Shown in pieces: positions 1 through 11,370 of a DNA stretch of 64,000 nt. A program made the position numbers and the translations under genes. Under the pieces are notes generated by a model. That model searched no databases, was not told where the DNA came from, and saw nothing but the letters and a program-made list of their open reading frames with translations. The stretch spans positions 806,001 to 870,000 of the forward strand of contig LATX02000013.1 in NCBI GenBank assembly GCA_001466705.2, written 5' to 3'. Within the stretch, counting starts at the first letter, position 1, and every line of letters begins with the position of its first letter. The stretch is from Moniliophthora roreri. Taxonomy: Eukaryota > Basidiomycota > Agaricomycetes > Agaricales > Marasmiaceae.

Positions 1-696
1 CCCGAGAAGGTACCATTTCCACCAAAACCGATAGTTGCGTCCCAGGTCGGTAAGTGTCGCTGTCGGCGTCAATTGACCAACCCTAGTAGGCGAGAGATCC
101 GATATAATCCACACTCCGAACGCTTAAAGGTGAAAACGGTTGAATGAAAGGAACGTTGACACGAGTAACAACACGAGCAACGTGAAAGGCATAATACCAC
201 TGAATGAGTTTCCCAAAAGTCGATAGCATTAGTCCAACTCAAGTCATCGGAGTGGCTGACTACCTGAGGATTGTCGGGATAGAGTTTCGAAGGCTTATTC
301 ATTAAGTATATGGCAGCCCTATCGTGATAAGCCTTCCTTTCGGCGTCAGTGAGCTCCCGCCTGTGAAGTGATCATTGGGTACGAACTGAGAATGGAGGTA
401 GATGTATATAGATCATCAGTGCGCACCATTGATGATTCCTTTCAAACCGTTGGGTTCTCGCGTGACCGTAGACTGCCGACTAACCGAGTCGCATTTCCTA
501 CATGGGCAAGTATCGAAGAATATGATGCTACAAGATGTCCTTCTAGTCGCGGTTGTTTCCGCGGATCACCTCGTTGTGCGGGCGACGAAGGGAGTACGAC
601 GGCCTAGGTAGTGGACAACTATACCTCTTCGTCATACGGGCCGTAAATTCTTGCTCGCTCGTAGCCTAAAAGACGGGGGCTGCCAGCTTGGGCTTT
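1..696. other. Unassigned left edge
   Basis: Only short overlapping reading frames on both strands, none with a recognisable domain or convincing splice pattern. CpG is frequent, as in the rest of the left half. I see no gene or repeat here. Confidence 0.4.
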
Positions 697-704
697 GGGA
701 CGCT

Positions 705-1516
705 TAGGGCTCGTTACCGTACCCGTATACGGGTACGGTCGTAAAAGTTACGGGTCGTAAGGTGTACGGGCAAGCCCGTAACCGTACCGTATAAGCCCAT
801 CTTGACCTCCTCTACGGTACGGGTACGGGGTCGTAACCGTACCGTCAACCGTATATACGGTGTTATCCTAAGAAGCCTCAAGGTTGATGGGAAATTTGAC
901 CAATTATAGCCATACGCAGCTCTGCCGAGTCTGCATCGAGTGTTTGTGAGCCTCTAGAGGGTCAGTCATCGAATATCGCCAAGGAAATGAATTTTATTTT
1001 GACTTTGAACAATAGGACACGGTTTAACTGCATCTGGAGAGCACCCTGCTGACCATGGCTGTCATTAAAGACTACTGAGGGCTATTAGTATGGGTACATA
1101 CGTGAAAAAAGCAGCGGCTCACCTTCATCACTCCAATAATTCATTCCTCCATTGCTCAAAATTGCCGTCAGCCCAATCTAAGTTCAATGAAGACCCAAGA
1201 AGGTGAGCTTGACTTCTCTTGACCGCTACCGATGGCGTTGAAGAAAGCAGTAACCAGGTTTCGACAACGAACCAAAGTAGTGCTAAAGAAGTCGTGCGAC
1301 GGCATTTTTCCCAATTTGGAAGCCATTGCCGCATCGAACGCCCACCCAGACCGTATTACGGCCGTAAACCCGTCTGACGGTACGGTCTGTACGGTTTACG
1401 ACTGACCCGTAAACCGTACCGTACCTTCCTTCCCTCCACCGGGCTACGGTACGGGTCCGTAACCGTATATACGACCCCGTATAGACGGCAATGTACGGGT
1501 ACGGTAACGAGCCCTA
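705..1516. mobile_element. Non-autonomous hAT-type DNA transposon
   Basis: The two ends are inverted copies beginning TAGGGCTCGTTACCGTACCC. The 8-bp direct repeat GGGACGCT flanks the element exactly (697-704 and 1517-1524). An 8-bp duplication and a TIR fitting the loose hAT pattern (pyrimidine-A-x-x-G) place it in the hAT superfamily. About 150 bp inside each end is packed with short ACCGTA/TACGGT words in both orientations, as expected of subterminal transposase-binding repeats. The 812-bp body has no transposase; a 68-codon frame at 1128-1334 on the minus strand has no recognisable motif. It would need a transposase supplied in trans. Confidence 0.85.
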
Positions 1517-1555
1517 GGGACGCTTGAGTTTGGGAAGAAATACTGTCATGATACG
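988..1555. repeat. First copy of a 568-bp N-separated duplication
   Basis: This stretch, covering the right two thirds of the hAT element and its right flank, recurs at 1557-2124 after a single N at 1556. I see two differences (CA/CG near 1032 and CG/TG near 1490), both transitions. The perfect head-to-tail arrangement across one N is best read as two overlapping contigs, perhaps two haplotypes, joined without merging. Confidence 0.85.
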
Positions 1556-1556
1556 N

Positions 1557-2124
1557 TGAATTTTATTTTGACTTTGAACAATAGGACACGGTTTAACTGC
1601 GTCTGGAGAGCACCCTGCTGACCATGGCTGTCATTAAAGACTACTGAGGGCTATTAGTATGGGTACATACGTGAAAAAAGCAGCGGCTCACCTTCATCAC
1701 TCCAATAATTCATTCCTCCATTGCTCAAAATTGCCGTCAGCCCAATCTAAGTTCAATGAAGACCCAAGAAGGTGAGCTTGACTTCTCTTGACCGCTACCG
1801 ATGGCGTTGAAGAAAGCAGTAACCAGGTTTCGACAACGAACCAAAGTAGTGCTAAAGAAGTCGTGCGACGGCATTTTTCCCAATTTGGAAGCCATTGCCG
1901 CATCGAACGCCCACCCAGACCGTATTACGGCCGTAAACCCGTCTGACGGTACGGTCTGTACGGTTTACGACTGACCCGTAAACCGTACCGTACCTTCCTT
2001 CCCTCCACCGGGCTACGGTACGGGTCCGTAACCGTATATACGACCCCGTATAGATGGCAATGTACGGGTACGGTAACGAGCCCTAGGGACGCTTGAGTTT
2101 GGGAAGAAATACTGTCATGATACG
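1557..2124. repeat. Second copy of the 568-bp N-separated duplication
   Basis: Near-identical repeat of 988-1555. The right hAT TIR recurs with its end at 2085, followed by the same GGGACGCT flank. It is probably a scaffold artefact, so it should not be counted as a second transposon. Confidence 0.85.
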
Positions 2125-3371
2125 AAGTATCAAGCTGAAGGCAATTGGAATACCGTAGGCCCTGTTTACCTAATCCGTGGTACATGAACTAGAACGTGAG
2201 CTACAATTCTTGCAAAAAATCCGAGTATTAACCTTGGAAAAACAGGAGATGCCTGTAGACGACTCACTACCACTGTTTTCCTCCGTAGCGACATGCAAAC
2301 AGGATCGATACCTGTGTCGGCCCATACTCACTGAGCATTGTGCATCCCTGAACGTATCCGTAGCCAGTCCCTTCTGATACTGACTTCTGCAGGGCAATGT
2401 GAGCATGTTAATTTGGTGAGGGTATTGGACATACTCTAGCTGCAAATCTTTATAGACGAGTGGGTGAAAACGACAGACTCTGCGTAAGTTACCTCCCCGG
2501 CACTGGGCTTGATATTATATACCTTTATATACCTGAAAAGCTCAGAATCAGTTTGAAGAAACGCAGACAAACACACCCCCCCNCCCCCGAGAACCTCGTT
2601 AATCCATTATCAAGTACACTATATCCACTCCTATACATCCCTGCCAGAGCCCCGAACGGGATGATCGTCGTGACTAAGGAGCCTGGTAGCAGCGCACTGA
2701 ATCGAAGAGAATGCGGAAGATCGCTGAATAAATTTGGCCATGGTCACTTGATGGTGACGAAATGTACGTCACAGTGACGACACCGCTTCGATGACACTGG
2801 CAGGCTTGATATACTAGCAATTTAAACGGTTTTGCTTTTATTCTACGTGTATTGACGATGTTACACAGTATTATACATGCTCTTTCGAGTACATCACTGC
2901 AGGTGTTGGTAATCTACCCTCCTCAACTACGGGTCAGCCTTCATTTCCACCAATTCCTGCCAATGAAATGGACCCAGTGGTGAGTCAGCTTCCGGAGAAA
3001 ACCCATTATAATCAGGGATGAACACACCATATCCTGCCCAGTCTGTCCACGATGCACATCTGACTGCGTCGGAACAAGGACCCTTAGAGGCGACTAGCAA
3101 AGTTCCAATTCCTGGCTTCGCTCAAAGATCTGCAATGCTAACTTTGTCAAAGTTCATCGCATTAGTCTCCACAGGATGTGCAGAAGCTGTAGTCCCTGTC
3201 AGTGCACTCTTTCGCCGGAGCAGCGTGTAACGTTGATCGTTTTTTGACGGGTGGAAGAGCCAATTCGAGACTATGATTCGAAAGGTCAACCGTAATTGGT
3301 AACGTTGCTTGTACATGGGATCTTCGCGTGTTCAGTCTGAAAGGGTCCAGTTCAGTTGACGTATTGAGGAT
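2125..3371. other. Unassigned intergenic stretch
   Basis: No recognisable protein or RNA gene. A C-run containing one ambiguous base lies at about 2574-2588. A 105-codon frame at 2460-2777 crosses that run and resembles nothing I know. Confidence 0.4.
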
Positions 3372-3511
3372 TAGGGCTCCTAGCAGATCGGATTGACCGG
3401 ATGGCCTCTCGGATGCGGATGACGGATTGTGTCCTCGACAATCCTCAATCCGCGCCCTCAACGACGACAATCCGAGCAGATGCATCCGAATCCGATCTGT
3501 TAGGAGCCCTA
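3372..3511. mobile_element. Short 140-bp inverted-repeat MITE
   Basis: The ends are inverted copies of TAGGGCTCCTARCAGATCGG, with one mismatch in about 22 bp. The interior repeats the word GGATGCGGAT/ATCCG, so nearly the whole unit could fold as a hairpin. The first eight bases (TAGGGCTC) match those of the hAT element at 705-1516, suggesting the same superfamily. I found no convincing 8-bp flanking duplication (left flank TTGAGGAT, right flank CAATGACA), so the insertion is either old or rearranged. Confidence 0.65.
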
Positions 3512-5121
3512 CAATGACAATGAAGATAGACCAGTCGGACTTGCGTTGATAAGAGCGAGTCGAAAGCCGGAGCATTAGTAGTGGGATGTCGACCGCTAAT
3601 AGCGAACCTTACAGTTACCGAAGATGGCGAAATATATGAGGTTCTTAGGTTTCGGGACCATCTAATGAATAGAGAAGCGTCAGGAAGGCGGGATAGAATA
3701 CCAAGGGCAACGTATAACAATGATGTTGGCCACACAGGGCTGTTGAACACCGAATGAGCGTACCTCGTCAGTGCACCGCTGTTAATGGCATATATGATTA
3801 GCCCGTTCATAAGGGTATCTGTGCTTCGTATCAAGAAATAAAGATGAATGAGACAATGAACGGAGACTCGACCACGACGTTCCCACCTCTTGATGCCTGA
3901 CCAACTGGTGTGCAAGTAGTATGACAACGTCGCAGCACAGGTAACATCAATAGCGACCGCACACGAAAAGTCAGAGATGGCTAAGGCCTAGCAAACAGTT
4001 AATCGATCGCGGGTCGAGCGAGTAATAGGAATTCATTAACATCACTTGCTTATCTTCAGCAATAGCTATATACGAGCGTAGCCGAGTCCTGTAATGCTGA
4101 ATGAGACCGTGTCAACAGATAGGAAGTAGATGTCACGTACGCATTAATAGTCACAGTTAGATAGGAATACAAATCAGCGTTAGTGTAATCATGAAGGGGC
4201 AACGGTAGTTCCCACTGATACTAAGCCCTTAGATGATCATCTCGATAGTTCAAACGTTCACAATTGAGTGATGCTGCCCGGAGCACATATCGACTTGAGT
4301 GGCTTTCAGGATACACTGGGAAGGGGACAGGGCATGAAAATTTATCTCTTGGTACACGAGGCTTTTACTCACCACAACGGTAGGTGTCCACCAATCCTTT
4401 TTATGTCTGACTGTTGACAAATCAGTTTCTCTGGCAAGCGGAATGCTTACGCCTGTAACCTCGTGCAGCGTAGAACATGTATACGATGAGATCTATCGCG
4501 GTCTGTAAATGATGATCATCAATGAGCCAAAGTAAGCCGAACTTACCGTCCGCTGGTATAGTAGCCTATCGCATATCTTCCATTTACAGTACAGAGGGGC
4601 TAGATGAAGTCCACTCACAACAGCGCTCCTGCATAAAAAGCCACATCAATAGGCGAACTGCAATAAAATCCAACTCGACTGACCAGATCTCTATTACCGA
4701 TGCGAATGGATTGGCAAAGTTCAAAATCAGGTACCGATATATAGCGTGTACAACCAGTATTACATGAAGCGTTTCAAGCATGCTGAACGCAAATAGTTAG
4801 ACTCCAGAACCCATAAACACAGAAGTCACAGTATCGCAAGAACCTGATCAGTTCGGCATCGTTATCATCTGTTCGCAGAAGAAAGTGTACTGAAATCTCA
4901 CAATTCCTCGAAGTAGGAAACGGTCGTTATAGTTCTGGAAGTAGTACCATGTTTGAAGGCATGTAACGCCATATAGACTATGGAGATAAGGAACATGTCA
5001 AAATATGTTATCTGTCGAGGGAACATGGTACGCACCAAGATGAGATGATGATCGCTACCACGAAAGCTCCGAATGTGTCCCTTAGGTCGAGCTGAAGGGC
5101 GGACGAGCAAGGAGTAGCCAT
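3512..5121. other. Unassigned intergenic stretch
   Basis: Several short frames on both strands (for example 3445-3927 minus) but no domain, no consistent exon-intron structure and no clear repeat. Confidence 0.35.
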
Positions 5122-5445
5122 TAGTGATGTTGGGGGCTCGGCTCAAGCCCTGAAGCCAGGCCTGACCGAGCCGAGCCCTACTGTAGGGCTTCGACCGGGC
5201 TCAGGGCTCGGGCTTGCATTTCTGAATGCCTAAGCCCGGGGCTTGAGCCCTAGACGATATGATGGAAAGTGCAACCCGTGGCTGTAGGCAAGTGATACCC
5301 AAAAGCCCTGGCCTAAGCCGGGCCCTGCCTACGGCTCGGGCTTCTGGCGGCTCAAGGCTCGGGCTCAATGTTTGGTGAGCCTGAGCCCTCTCAAGCCAGG
5401 CCTAAGCCTGGGGCTTTGAGCCGAGCCGAGGCCGCAACATCACTA
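5122..5445. mobile_element. GGGCTC-rich inverted-repeat element
   Basis: The ends are inverted: the left reads TAGTGATGTTG followed by a GGCTCGGCTCAA block, and the right is its complement ending CAACATCACTA. Between them are many direct and inverted copies of GGGCTC, AAGCC and CCAGGCCT words, heavier near the ends. At 324 bp it has no coding capacity. A TA lies outside each end if the TIR is taken to start at GTGATG; no 8-bp duplication is evident. A non-autonomous DNA transposon is likely, but hAT versus Tc1/mariner is unresolved. Confidence 0.6.
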
Positions 5446-6504
5446 GTACTAGCTATTGCGAGAAGCTTGGTTGATCCTGAAGCACTCGCAGCGCCTCACG
5501 ATATCCGAGTGGCAAATCATTCTTCTCTGGCACCACATCAATCACGAATCTATCGCTGCAAAAAAAGTTCATGGAACATCTTCAGGATCTTCAAATCTTG
5601 AGGAGGGCTAAGAGATATGCACTTACACCACTTGCACTCGGGCTCCATCATGTCATTTGATCGGTATGCAGACTGCTTCGAACATACCTTTGCGTGTCTG
5701 GTTGCGAAGAGTGTTCATCTAGAGCTGCAACGAATGATTTGAAGGTTGGAGACACTTTCCTACGGTTGCAAAAAAATAGTAGGAGGGAAAATCTCCATTA
5801 ATCCAACGCAGCGTGTCAAATGTTTCCTGAGCTCGCGGATCAGGAACTTGCGATCAGGTCGCGACGAGAACAGGCGATACTTATGACATACCTCCAAGCT
5901 TCAAAACTATCACCCTAAGTACTTGAGCGTCGTCCGGACTTGGTTGCAGTCTGCAGGGTATCTGTTTCGATGTTCCCGTCTCTTGTAACCGTTGTGCCAT
6001 GTTCTAATTGGAAAGACAGGGTACATCCCTCTGCTGAAGGCGTCCAGCTGATTTACTGGAATATATATCTTCAAAAGAAGAAATTTGGAGACACACAGAC
6101 CATAATACATGCCTTTGAGTTATAAGCTAACGCCGGTCAATCAGAACACGTCATCCCACTAACGCTTCTCAGTTCTAGAATCGACACCCGAGGATTTGAC
6201 TTTCATGAAACAGGTTTGCAAGGAATGGAATGTATCAGACGTGAACGTTGATGCGCTGACGAGTGTTAGGGACAAAGGAATTTCTCGCGATCACATTTTC
6301 CCACTGACCACCGTGATCTGCTTCGTTGCTCTCCAACTCCGACTCTACTAATTCTTTAACACCTCAGGCATACTGCGGACGAAAATAGCCATTACTCCTT
6401 TGAATACCGGGTCCAATCAAGAGCAAAAGAAAGGCATCCGCTGGCCACTTTACTTCGTACCACTTTACGTGTCACTCCTTTCAAGGGTGTTCGACCTTGT
6501 CCCG
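5446..6504. other. Unassigned stretch upstream of the 6505 gene
   Basis: No recognised gene. Frames of up to about 77 codons overlap on both strands. The last 150 bp may include the promoter of the gene starting at 6505; I see no clear TATA box. Confidence 0.35.
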
Positions 6505-8557
6505 ATGGCTTTCTCTGGCGTACGAAGCGTATCAATCGCAGGCAATGCGATAAATGTCGTTCATGGCGACCAAATCAACCAGAACATTACAGCTGGGACC
6601 ATTCATATTCATCGGTCTGAAGGTTCTTCTCAGGATTCGGAAGAGTCTGAGTATAGCGAAGTAAGTTCCCAGTTGGGCTCGTAAGATCAGGATACCTATA
6701 ACTATGTATCTAGTTCAACTACGTAAAGCGAGGAAATTTGTACAGGTTTTGTGAGATTTCAAGTCTATGGAGAACGACAGAGGCTGGGAGAAAGATGGAG
6801 ATACATGGGTTCGGTCGACAGCGAGAAGGAGTGCATATGGCGCTGTCATATTTGGGGATCAATCGAAAACAAAGTTCACAGTTATCTCGTATCATGGCAG
6901 GAACGCAAGAACGGTGAGTTGTTGATCCTTTACACGCAAGGTTTCCCTGACATAGTATAAACAGGTCTGGAAAGAAGATTTCCGCAAGTATTCCCACCTC
7001 GAGTCAGTCTCGCCTATATTCCGTCGCTCTCACAAGCTTATCGTTACATAGAGGAACGAATATGGCCCAACTTTTCGGAATTAATCGCTCGCACATTCCG
7101 TCTCTCATATTTTACGACGGTGAGTGGCATTCCATCCTAGCAAACGCTTTTTGATTTATCACCTTATAGACCTCGTACCGGTTGGGAACATATACCGACC
7201 TGAACTTTTCTAGATGGGCATGTATCTCTATGATTTGTCGGTGTGTCACAAAATGCTCAAGTGCCATGAGCTGGTTCTTAATGTCATTTTCAAGCTCCAA
7301 CAAGATACGTATGCACTTCCCCACAATTTTTGGATCAACTCGAGGCAAGGCAGGCTCTGCATCGGCCCATCCGGTCCCATGTTCACGATTCCTCGTCAGG
7401 CTCGACATGCCGAGCCCATATCTGTCCCCATAACTGCAGATATGATCAAGGAGGATGTCTCCTTCCGGTTCTTCTTGAACCTTGGTTCGGTGGTGGATCA
7501 CATAGTGCTGGATTATGCCTTGCACTCGCGCACTAGCATGCCGCTGGATGACTTGTGGCCTGATTTAGGCGTCGTCAAACCCAAGTTACTGGATTGGAAT
7601 AGTGACTATGAACCCTTGAAGTCCCTCTGGCACTGTCCTCCCAACCAACTTCCCTGTCGCTTCGCAGAGAATCTCCGCTTTGACGCTATCTATTGTTCTG
7701 GTCTTGACGTACCCATCGCAAGATACGTCAAACCGGATGATTTCTCTTGCATTTGGGATGCTACCTGCTTCATGCCTAATCCGTCACCTATAGTAAATGG
7801 CATCTCTCGGTAAGCAAAGAATTTCATGTACTCTTTTGTAAGTTCTCGTGTGTTGATGAATAACATACAGTTTATCCCTCGACCCAACTTTTCTTCGCTA
7901 TCTCGCTATGGGCATCAAGCCATTCATGGTCGCTGACTGTTATGTCAAGTCAAGGCTACGACATGCTTGGTTGGCGCAATCGTTGTCGACTTTCAACGCT
8001 CTCGATACCGAAGAAGGAGAGAAGAAAGATTACTGTGAGTTTTCTGATCATACCCATGGCTTGCATAGTTTATCATAGTTCGCTTGACAGATATTTTTGA
8101 CATCAAGAGAATCAGATTTCAGGCGGTAGTCCAATCCGATGACTGGAATGAACCTCACACAGGTGAACCGTTGTATAGATATGAGAACGTCCCTACGATA
8201 TCTCTCTTCGTCTACCCAATCCCGTTAGGAAGCCTATCGGATCTCATACTCTGGACCAAAGGGCGCACGCACTACTGGTCCTTTAACGAAGCGGGCGAAT
8301 CAGAGATGTCAGAAGAAGATCGCAATCACCTCCGTTTACCCAAGTTCATACCATCCCTGGAAGAAATCTCTATCCACTCATGGCCGAGTTACGTTTACGA
8401 TGCCATTCAGAAATGGCAAGTAGCTAGAGGCTTTGATCCAATCACTACGGATTTTGCGGAGTCGCTTGGATTGCCGGCCTTGGAGGAAACAGGAGCGCGA
8501 AAAAGAACTAATCGTTTCGAAGAGATTGTCAAGGGTGAGATGGATTCAATTTTTTAG
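6505..8557 (+). pseudogene. Decayed member of an agaricomycete-expanded family of unknown function
   Basis: A seven-exon model fits GT-AG splicing: 6505-6660, 6714-6913, 6965-7002, 7052-7119, 7170-7809, 7871-8034 and 8091-8557. The N-terminus holds the motif VHGDQINQNITAG. Later come AQLFGINRSHIPSLIFYDD, a region like NSRQGRLCIGPSGP, and a C-terminal tail with WPSYVYDAIQKWQVARGFDP. I recognise this order from large families of uncharacterised mushroom proteins; no reaction is known. Two lesions are visible. The reading frame changes within exon 2 (about 6760-6790), so total exon length is not a multiple of three. A TAG at 7211-7213 stands where the family usually has tryptophan. It is probably a recent pseudogene, although a sequencing error could explain the frame change. 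Confidence 0.7.
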
Positions 8558-9525
8558 AGTGATGATCTTTCGACTCAAAATAGTGCCCCCGTTAGAGCCC
8601 AGTCGATCGTTTTGGACGGCACTAGCTGGTTCGGACATCAGTGCTTTCGCGTTTTAGAGCTTGCCGAAATCTTTGTATGAAGGTTCTCCCGGTCAAATGA
8701 ACATCTGGATGCTGTTCTTGCCTATCGATATGAGGGTTTGCGACATCCATGCTTCCTCTATCCATTCCTACACTCGGCTTCCTGGCTTCATCCTAATGCT
8801 TTCGTTTGGCACGTCCATCGGCAGCTGGCTGGGCGAGTGCACCGGCATATCACCGAACTTCAAGCGGAAGGTCATTCCAGTATTCGAGTCAGAAGACCGG
8901 GTGAAGGTGTATTGGCCATGCCCTTCACGTACACCAACGCTGGTACCACTCTCCTTCCAATCTGTTTCCGGCGTACATGAATGTGCGGCGCGTTGCAGTA
9001 TCTCGTCGTACAAACAGCGAGCTCTTCACCATTTCGCATCAGCCAGAGAATAACTCTCTGATCGATGACTGTCTGGGTCACCTGGCTCGAATAGTTCTCC
9101 TACTCCCCAGAGGTGACCAGAACCCGAATAACCGATGTTCCGCTGTCCAAGCAGGTGAATCTGTCACGGATTACCAGTACCGGCTGCTCGAGAACATCGG
9201 AACGGGCGACAGAGCAGGTTAGGGTAGGGAACCAGTCGTCTAGCAGAGTAAACCTATGGTACACCCCAAGTCTGTATTCAAAGTACATACAATATCACCG
9301 GCAATACCAAGGCTAGTAGCAACCACTCTATAATCTAGCGCTCTGGGTTGTATTACCTTCTGCAGGCGTCCTGTGAGTTCCCACAACGAAAATTTTGACA
9401 ACCTGACTTGACCCTGCTCTCATTGAGGGATACCATGATAGGAAAACCCAAGAAAAGAATGATGGATGCAGGAGATAAGATACAAATCGGTGGATAGGGG
9501 GAGACGACAAGGTCGTGAAAAGGTA
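8558..9525. other. Unassigned stretch between convergent genes
   Basis: The flanking genes end towards each other. Overlapping frames at 8661-9053 and 8977-9222 show no recognisable domain. It may contain decayed coding sequence, but I cannot name it. Confidence 0.35.
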
Positions 9526-11370
9526 TCACTCCTTGCTCTTCTTCTCCTTTTTGTCCTTCTTTTTCTTCTTCTTGTCATCACCATCCTGTGAAGAACGTGA
9601 GCAAGGTTTCAAATCTTGATACAAGTCACACACCTCATCCATAGGTTCGTCGTCGTCAGCAGCGGCCTTGGCCTCAGCTTTTGCCTTTACCTTCTTCTCC
9701 TTCCTCAAAGCCTTCTTCTCCTCCTTCGACAACTTGACCTTCTTCGTCGATGGCTCCTCTTCCTCATCTTCGTCAACGTCCATGGCATCACTCTTTCTCT
9801 TCTTCTTTTTCTCCTTGTCCTTCTTCTTCTCCTTCTTCGGACTAGGCTCCAGCGTCGTCAAAACGGGTTCGGCGTCCATGTCCACATCCTCGTCTTCGTC
9901 CTCGTCCATCGCCAGCTCCTCAAGCACCTTACGCATGGCTTCAGAATTCTTGGACGGCGCTGCACCAGTCTCGAAAAAGCTGAGACGCTCTTCGACCTGT
10001 GCACGAAGAGCCTCGCCAAACTTTGCTGAAGGGTTTTCTAGAGAACGGATGGGTCGGTTGAAGGGATAGCGAGAGCTGAATAAGTGGTATACATACCAGA
10101 GAAACAATCTATCCGTGATGCAATCGAGCACTTGTTGGCGAGGAAACGTGATATACGTCCCTTATGTTTAGGCCCAGCGCGACCAATGAAGGAGGAGTGG
10201 TATAATAAGCCATACTGGAAGCAAGATACAATCAGCCAAGGAATAAGTGGAGACGGTACAGCAGCCACCTTTGGTGTATTACCCTTCGTCTTCAGTGCTC
10301 TGAATAATGCCTTCTCTGCCCCTAAAATCTGAACCGTACTTGCAGGGTATTTGCTTAGATTCGTCAAACTTCCAGCATGACTGATCAACCGTGCACCGAT
10401 ACGCTCCCCTAGCAGCGCAGTAAGACTCGGTGCGACCTGGTTCATCTTTTCCGTGAGATAATCCACCAACGACTTTCTGTATTCTGCTAATGACACCACG
10501 CGTCCAGCAAACGCGTGGATATTCATCATATCCACCTCCGACAGCGACGATCCCATAGAACCTCGTGCGGCATCCAAAACGTTACGGGCTGTAGTCGCGT
10601 TATCGTCAAGGATAGCCTCAAGCTCGGGAAGCTTGTCTTCGTTCAATGTATCCTTGTCCCCAATAAACTGCGCAGCACGAGCGTACTGGTAGTTGTCAGG
10701 AACGAGCTTGACGAGCTCTGGGAAGTGATACCCATACCATTCTCTAACTCGCATCGAAAACAGGTTGACGTCCTTGTCCAGTTGGTCGAGAAGAGCAATG
10801 GCTTGGATGATCATGTTGTCGATTCGGTTAACGTTGAATTTTAATTTAGCGCGGGAGTAGGAGTGACCGAGACCGAGTTGAGCCTTGGTTAGGTCGTCGT
10901 CTTGGAGGCCTTTGAGAAGTTTTCCGGCGTGTAATCGCAGACCACGGATAATGTTCTGTGCGCTCTCTGAAGCATCACACTGGATACTAGCAGCATCACG
11001 AATGTTTCCTCCAAGAATAGGGTCTGATACGGCGAGGACTGCCAGGGATTTTTTGGATGCCTTTGCGAAGTTTAATTCGAGTAGGTTCTTCAGGTAGTCG
11101 TTAACGATACCTAGAGTATTCGGTATGCATTAGGTCAGAAATTTTATTCAAAGCTTGATACACACCTTCTGAAATGTCATTCGCGTTTTCCAAGGCATGC
11201 GCAGCACTTTTGAATGGCACAAAGCTCATTAATGAGACCATTTTGCCAAATTTTGAGAGGTCTTTTATCGAGTCCTGGGCCGCCTGGGTATGTGCCCCAA
11301 TATCCTCTGTGAGTTTGACTTGGAATAGGCCATAGCCTGACGAAGATTCGAGGAGCGCGTGTGTGATCAT
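9526..11370 (-). CDS. NOP56: Nucleolar protein NOP56 (box C/D snoRNP core)
   Basis: NOP56 is a core protein of box C/D snoRNPs. It acts with NOP58, fibrillarin and SNU13 in 2'-O-methylation and processing of rRNA in the nucleolus. Five exons on the minus strand give 542 codons: 11370-11166, 11110-10269, 10214-10097, 10037-9634 and 9585-9526. The N-terminal domain has [11 protein letters not shown] across the first splice. The coiled-coil/Nop core includes [59 protein letters not shown] and [18 protein letters not shown]. The tail is acidic, then lysine-rich (KKEKK repeats), as usual for the family. LVPDNY and NDISEG favour NOP56 over NOP58. Introns 2 and 4 are 54 and 48 nt, multiples of three without stops, so retention would leave the frame open. 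The start was chosen at [16 protein letters not shown] to match family length. It looks intact. Confidence 0.95.

Noticed and set aside
9616..10069. Long leucine- and serine-rich plus-strand frames
   Set aside because: They are the complement of the Lys/Glu/Asp-rich C-terminal exon of NOP56.
9586..11165. snoRNAs hosted in NOP56 introns
   Set aside because: All four introns are 48-59 nt, too short to hold a box C/D or H/ACA snoRNA with flanks.
9526..11370. Calling this gene NOP58
   Set aside because: NDISEG, KLVPDNY and GSLTNLSK match NOP56; NOP58 has different residues at these positions.
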